DNA of 8,369 nt, taken from NCBI GenBank assembly GCA_029939385.1, contig JAOZSZ010000005.1:9851-18219 (forward strand), in the 5' to 3' direction. The notes under the pieces are model-generated. The model was not told the DNA's origin and searched no databases. It saw nothing but the letters and a program-made list of their open reading frames with translations. Of the stretch, positions 7,059 through 8,369 are shown piece after piece. Both the position numbers and the translations under genes were made by a program. The stretch's first letter is position 1; every line of letters starts with the position of its first letter. The DNA is from Pontiella sp. (GTDB lineage: Bacteria; Verrucomicrobiota; Kiritimatiellia; Kiritimatiellales; Pontiellaceae).

Positions 7059-7085
7059 TTTATAGGAACCAATCCGTCGTGGCAA
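7059..7085 (-). promoter_or_regulatory. Candidate promoter for tRNA-Lys
   Basis: On the minus strand TTGCCA (7085-7080) and TATAAA (7064-7059) lie 15 bases apart, about 60 bases before the mature tRNA 5' end. The hexamers are good but the spacer is two bases short of ideal, so this is a tentative call. It lies back-to-back with the glgC upstream region. Confidence 0.4.
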
Positions 7086-7177
7086 GTGCTAATTTACTGT
7101 TTTCTTTTTGTTTTAGTCATCGGTGGATTTTGGGTATGCTAATCCTTAACTAGGTTGGTTAACTTGAAGGGGATAAG

Positions 7178-8369
7178 ATGAATGTTGTTGGGTTGATTTT
7201 GGGAGGTGGTGCGGGAAGTCGTTTGCAGCCATTAACGCGTGAGCGTTCCAAGCCGGCGGTTCCGATTGCCGGTAAATACCGTTTGGTGGATATTCCAATT
7301 AGCAATTGTATTAATAGCGGTATTCGTCAGGTTTTTCTTTTAACTCAATTTAATAGTGTTTCGTTACATCAGCATATCGGAATGACCTTTCGATTTGATC
7401 AGTTTAGCGGAGGGCATGTCCGCATTCTTGCGGCGGAGCAAACTCCGGATTCGGAGGGCTGGTTTCAGGGGACCGCAGATGCAGTACGCCGTTCTATGCG
7501 TTATTTTATGGATGAAAACCCTGATCTGGTAGTGATTCTTTCTGGTGATCAGCTTTATAGGATGGATTTAAAGGATGTGATTAAATCTCATTTGGCCAAT
7601 GGTGCAGATTTAACCATTAGTACTAAACCTGTTGCGCGAAAAGATGCCGGTTCGCTTGGTATTATGCAGGTGGATAAGAAGGGGCAGATTATTCGATTCT
7701 TGGAAAAACCAGGTGATGGCTCGTTGCTGGATGAGTTACGAGCTCCATTTTATGAGGACGAGTGCTTTTTGGCGAGTATGGGAATTTATATCTTTAATAC
7801 AGATATTTTGAAAAAATTATTAATTGAGAGTGATGAAATGGATTTCGGGAAACACATCATTCCCAAGGCGATAAAATCACATAAGGTCTATAGCTATATT
7901 TTTGATGGTTATTGGGAAGATATTGGAACCATTCGATCTTTCTGGGAGGCCAATTTGGCACTCACCGATCGCCTTCCCCAGTTTTCATTCTATGAAATGA
8001 GTGCCCCCATTTATACGCATATGCGGTATCTTCCTCCTTCCAAAATTAACCAGTGCGATCTCAGCCGTTGTTTGCTTTCGGAGGGTTGTATTATTAGTGG
8101 GAAGCGCATTGATCATGCCGTGATCGGGCTCCGTGCGTTAGTGGGCGAGGGGACTGAAATTGAAGATTCTATTATTATGGGTGCCGATAACTATGAGCAT
8201 GGAGAAACGATGCATGTATCGAAGGTTCCTCTCGGAATCGGCAAGAATTGTATCATTAAGCAGGCAATTATTGATAAAAATGTTCGGATCGGGGATGGAG
8301 TGATTATTTCTCCTGAGGGTAAGTCGGAAGATATCATTACCGATCTCTATTGGATTCGTGACGGAATTT
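7178..8369 (+). CDS. glgC: Glucose-1-phosphate adenylyltransferase (ADP-glucose pyrophosphorylase), 3' end beyond the window
   Basis: GlgC makes ADP-glucose from glucose-1-phosphate and ATP, the committed step of bacterial glycogen synthesis. 397 codons are visible, and the family length of about 420-430 suggests only some 30 residues are missing. Motifs: GGGAGSRLQPLT (9-20), then K25-PAVP and GKYRLVDIPISNCINS (32-47), which form the nucleotide and activator region. WFQGTADAVR (95-104), the metal-binding SGDQLYRMD with D124, F-L-E-K177-P for sugar phosphate, DFGKHIIP (222-229) and GYWEDIGT (244-251) follow. A left-handed beta-helix starts near 290. Wording such as LTQFNSVSL and EQTPDS-GWFQGTADAV resembles the cyanobacterial/plant type more than the enterobacterial one. 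The ATG follows GAAGGGG (7166-7172) by 5 bases. A weak TATGCT box at 7135-7140 is the only promoter hint. The frame is intact throughout. Confidence 0.95.
   Translation, partial: MNVVGLILGGGAGSRLQPLTRERSKPAVPIAGKYRLVDIPISNCINSGIRQVFLLTQFNSVSLHQHIGMTFRFDQFSGGHVRILAAEQTPDSEGWFQGTADAVRRSMRYFMDENPDLVVILSGDQLYRMDLKDVIKSHLANGADLTISTKPVARKDAGSLGIMQVDKKGQIIRFLEKPGDGSLLDELRAPFYEDECFLASMGIYIFNTDILKKLLIESDEMDFGKHIIPKAIKSHKVYSYIFDGYWEDIGTIRSFWEANLALTDRLPQFSFYEMSAPIYTHMRYLPPSKINQCDLSRCLLSEGCIISGKRIDHAVIGLRALVGEGTEIEDSIIMGADNYEHGETMHVSKVPLGIGKNCIIKQAIIDKNVRIGDGVIISPEGKSEDIITDLYWIRDGI

Overview
The window shows a bacterial chromosome segment of housekeeping character. It holds the 3' two-thirds of an Rnf (ferredoxin:NAD+ oxidoreductase, ion-translocating) operon on the + strand (1-4169), followed at once by a small lipoprotein gene (4175-4840). 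Two minus-strand genes come next: the poly(A) polymerase gene pcnB (4937-6139) and a DUF4186-family gene (6229-6600). Then follow a tRNA-Lys(UUU) on the minus strand (6923-6998) and a glgC gene on the + strand that runs off the right edge (7178-8369). There are no mobile elements, CRISPR arrays, phage genes or rRNA. The organism is probably an anaerobic or fermentative Gram-negative: it has Rnf, a lipobox protein, glycogen synthesis and a canonical PcnB. The GlgC is closer to the cyanobacterial/plant type than to the enterobacterial one. My best guess is the PVC group (Kiritimatiellota/Lentisphaerota/Verrucomicrobiota-like), but this is a weak inference from gene content.

Region by region. 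At 1-4169, rnfB (5' end missing), rnfC, rnfD, rnfG and rnfE are packed with a 4-bp overlap (B/C), an 11-bp gap (C/D) and two 1-bp TAATG overlaps (D/G and G/E), so they are clearly one translationally coupled transcript. The order matches the ABCDGE layout; rnfA is not in the window and is expected upstream. The lipoprotein gene begins 5 bp after the rnfE stop and reads as the last gene of the operon. The 96-bp convergent gap at 4841-4936 holds two compact hairpins. pcnB and the DUF4186 gene face the operon and are separated by a bidirectional-looking terminator. The 6601-6922 gap holds the upstream region of the DUF4186 gene and the terminator of tRNA-Lys. The tRNA and glgC diverge from 7000-7177.

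How the genes work together. RnfC (NADH/FMN and two Fe-S clusters) and RnfB (ferredoxin-like clusters) are the electron entry and exit modules. RnfD and RnfG carry covalent FMN on Thr residues visible here (T171 and T187), and RnfE is one of the two small membrane subunits. The complex couples ferredoxin/NAD electron transfer to an ion gradient. The remaining genes serve RNA 3'-end metabolism (pcnB), translation (tRNA-Lys) and glycogen synthesis (glgC), and have no evident functional tie to Rnf.

I found no convincing new multi-gene system. The points most worth a second look are the lipoprotein appended to the rnf operon, the three-cysteine tail of RnfE, the reduced C-terminal ferredoxin domain of RnfB, and a DUF4186 protein that seems to lack the family's cysteine cluster. 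Statements about family-typical residues come from memory, not from alignments.
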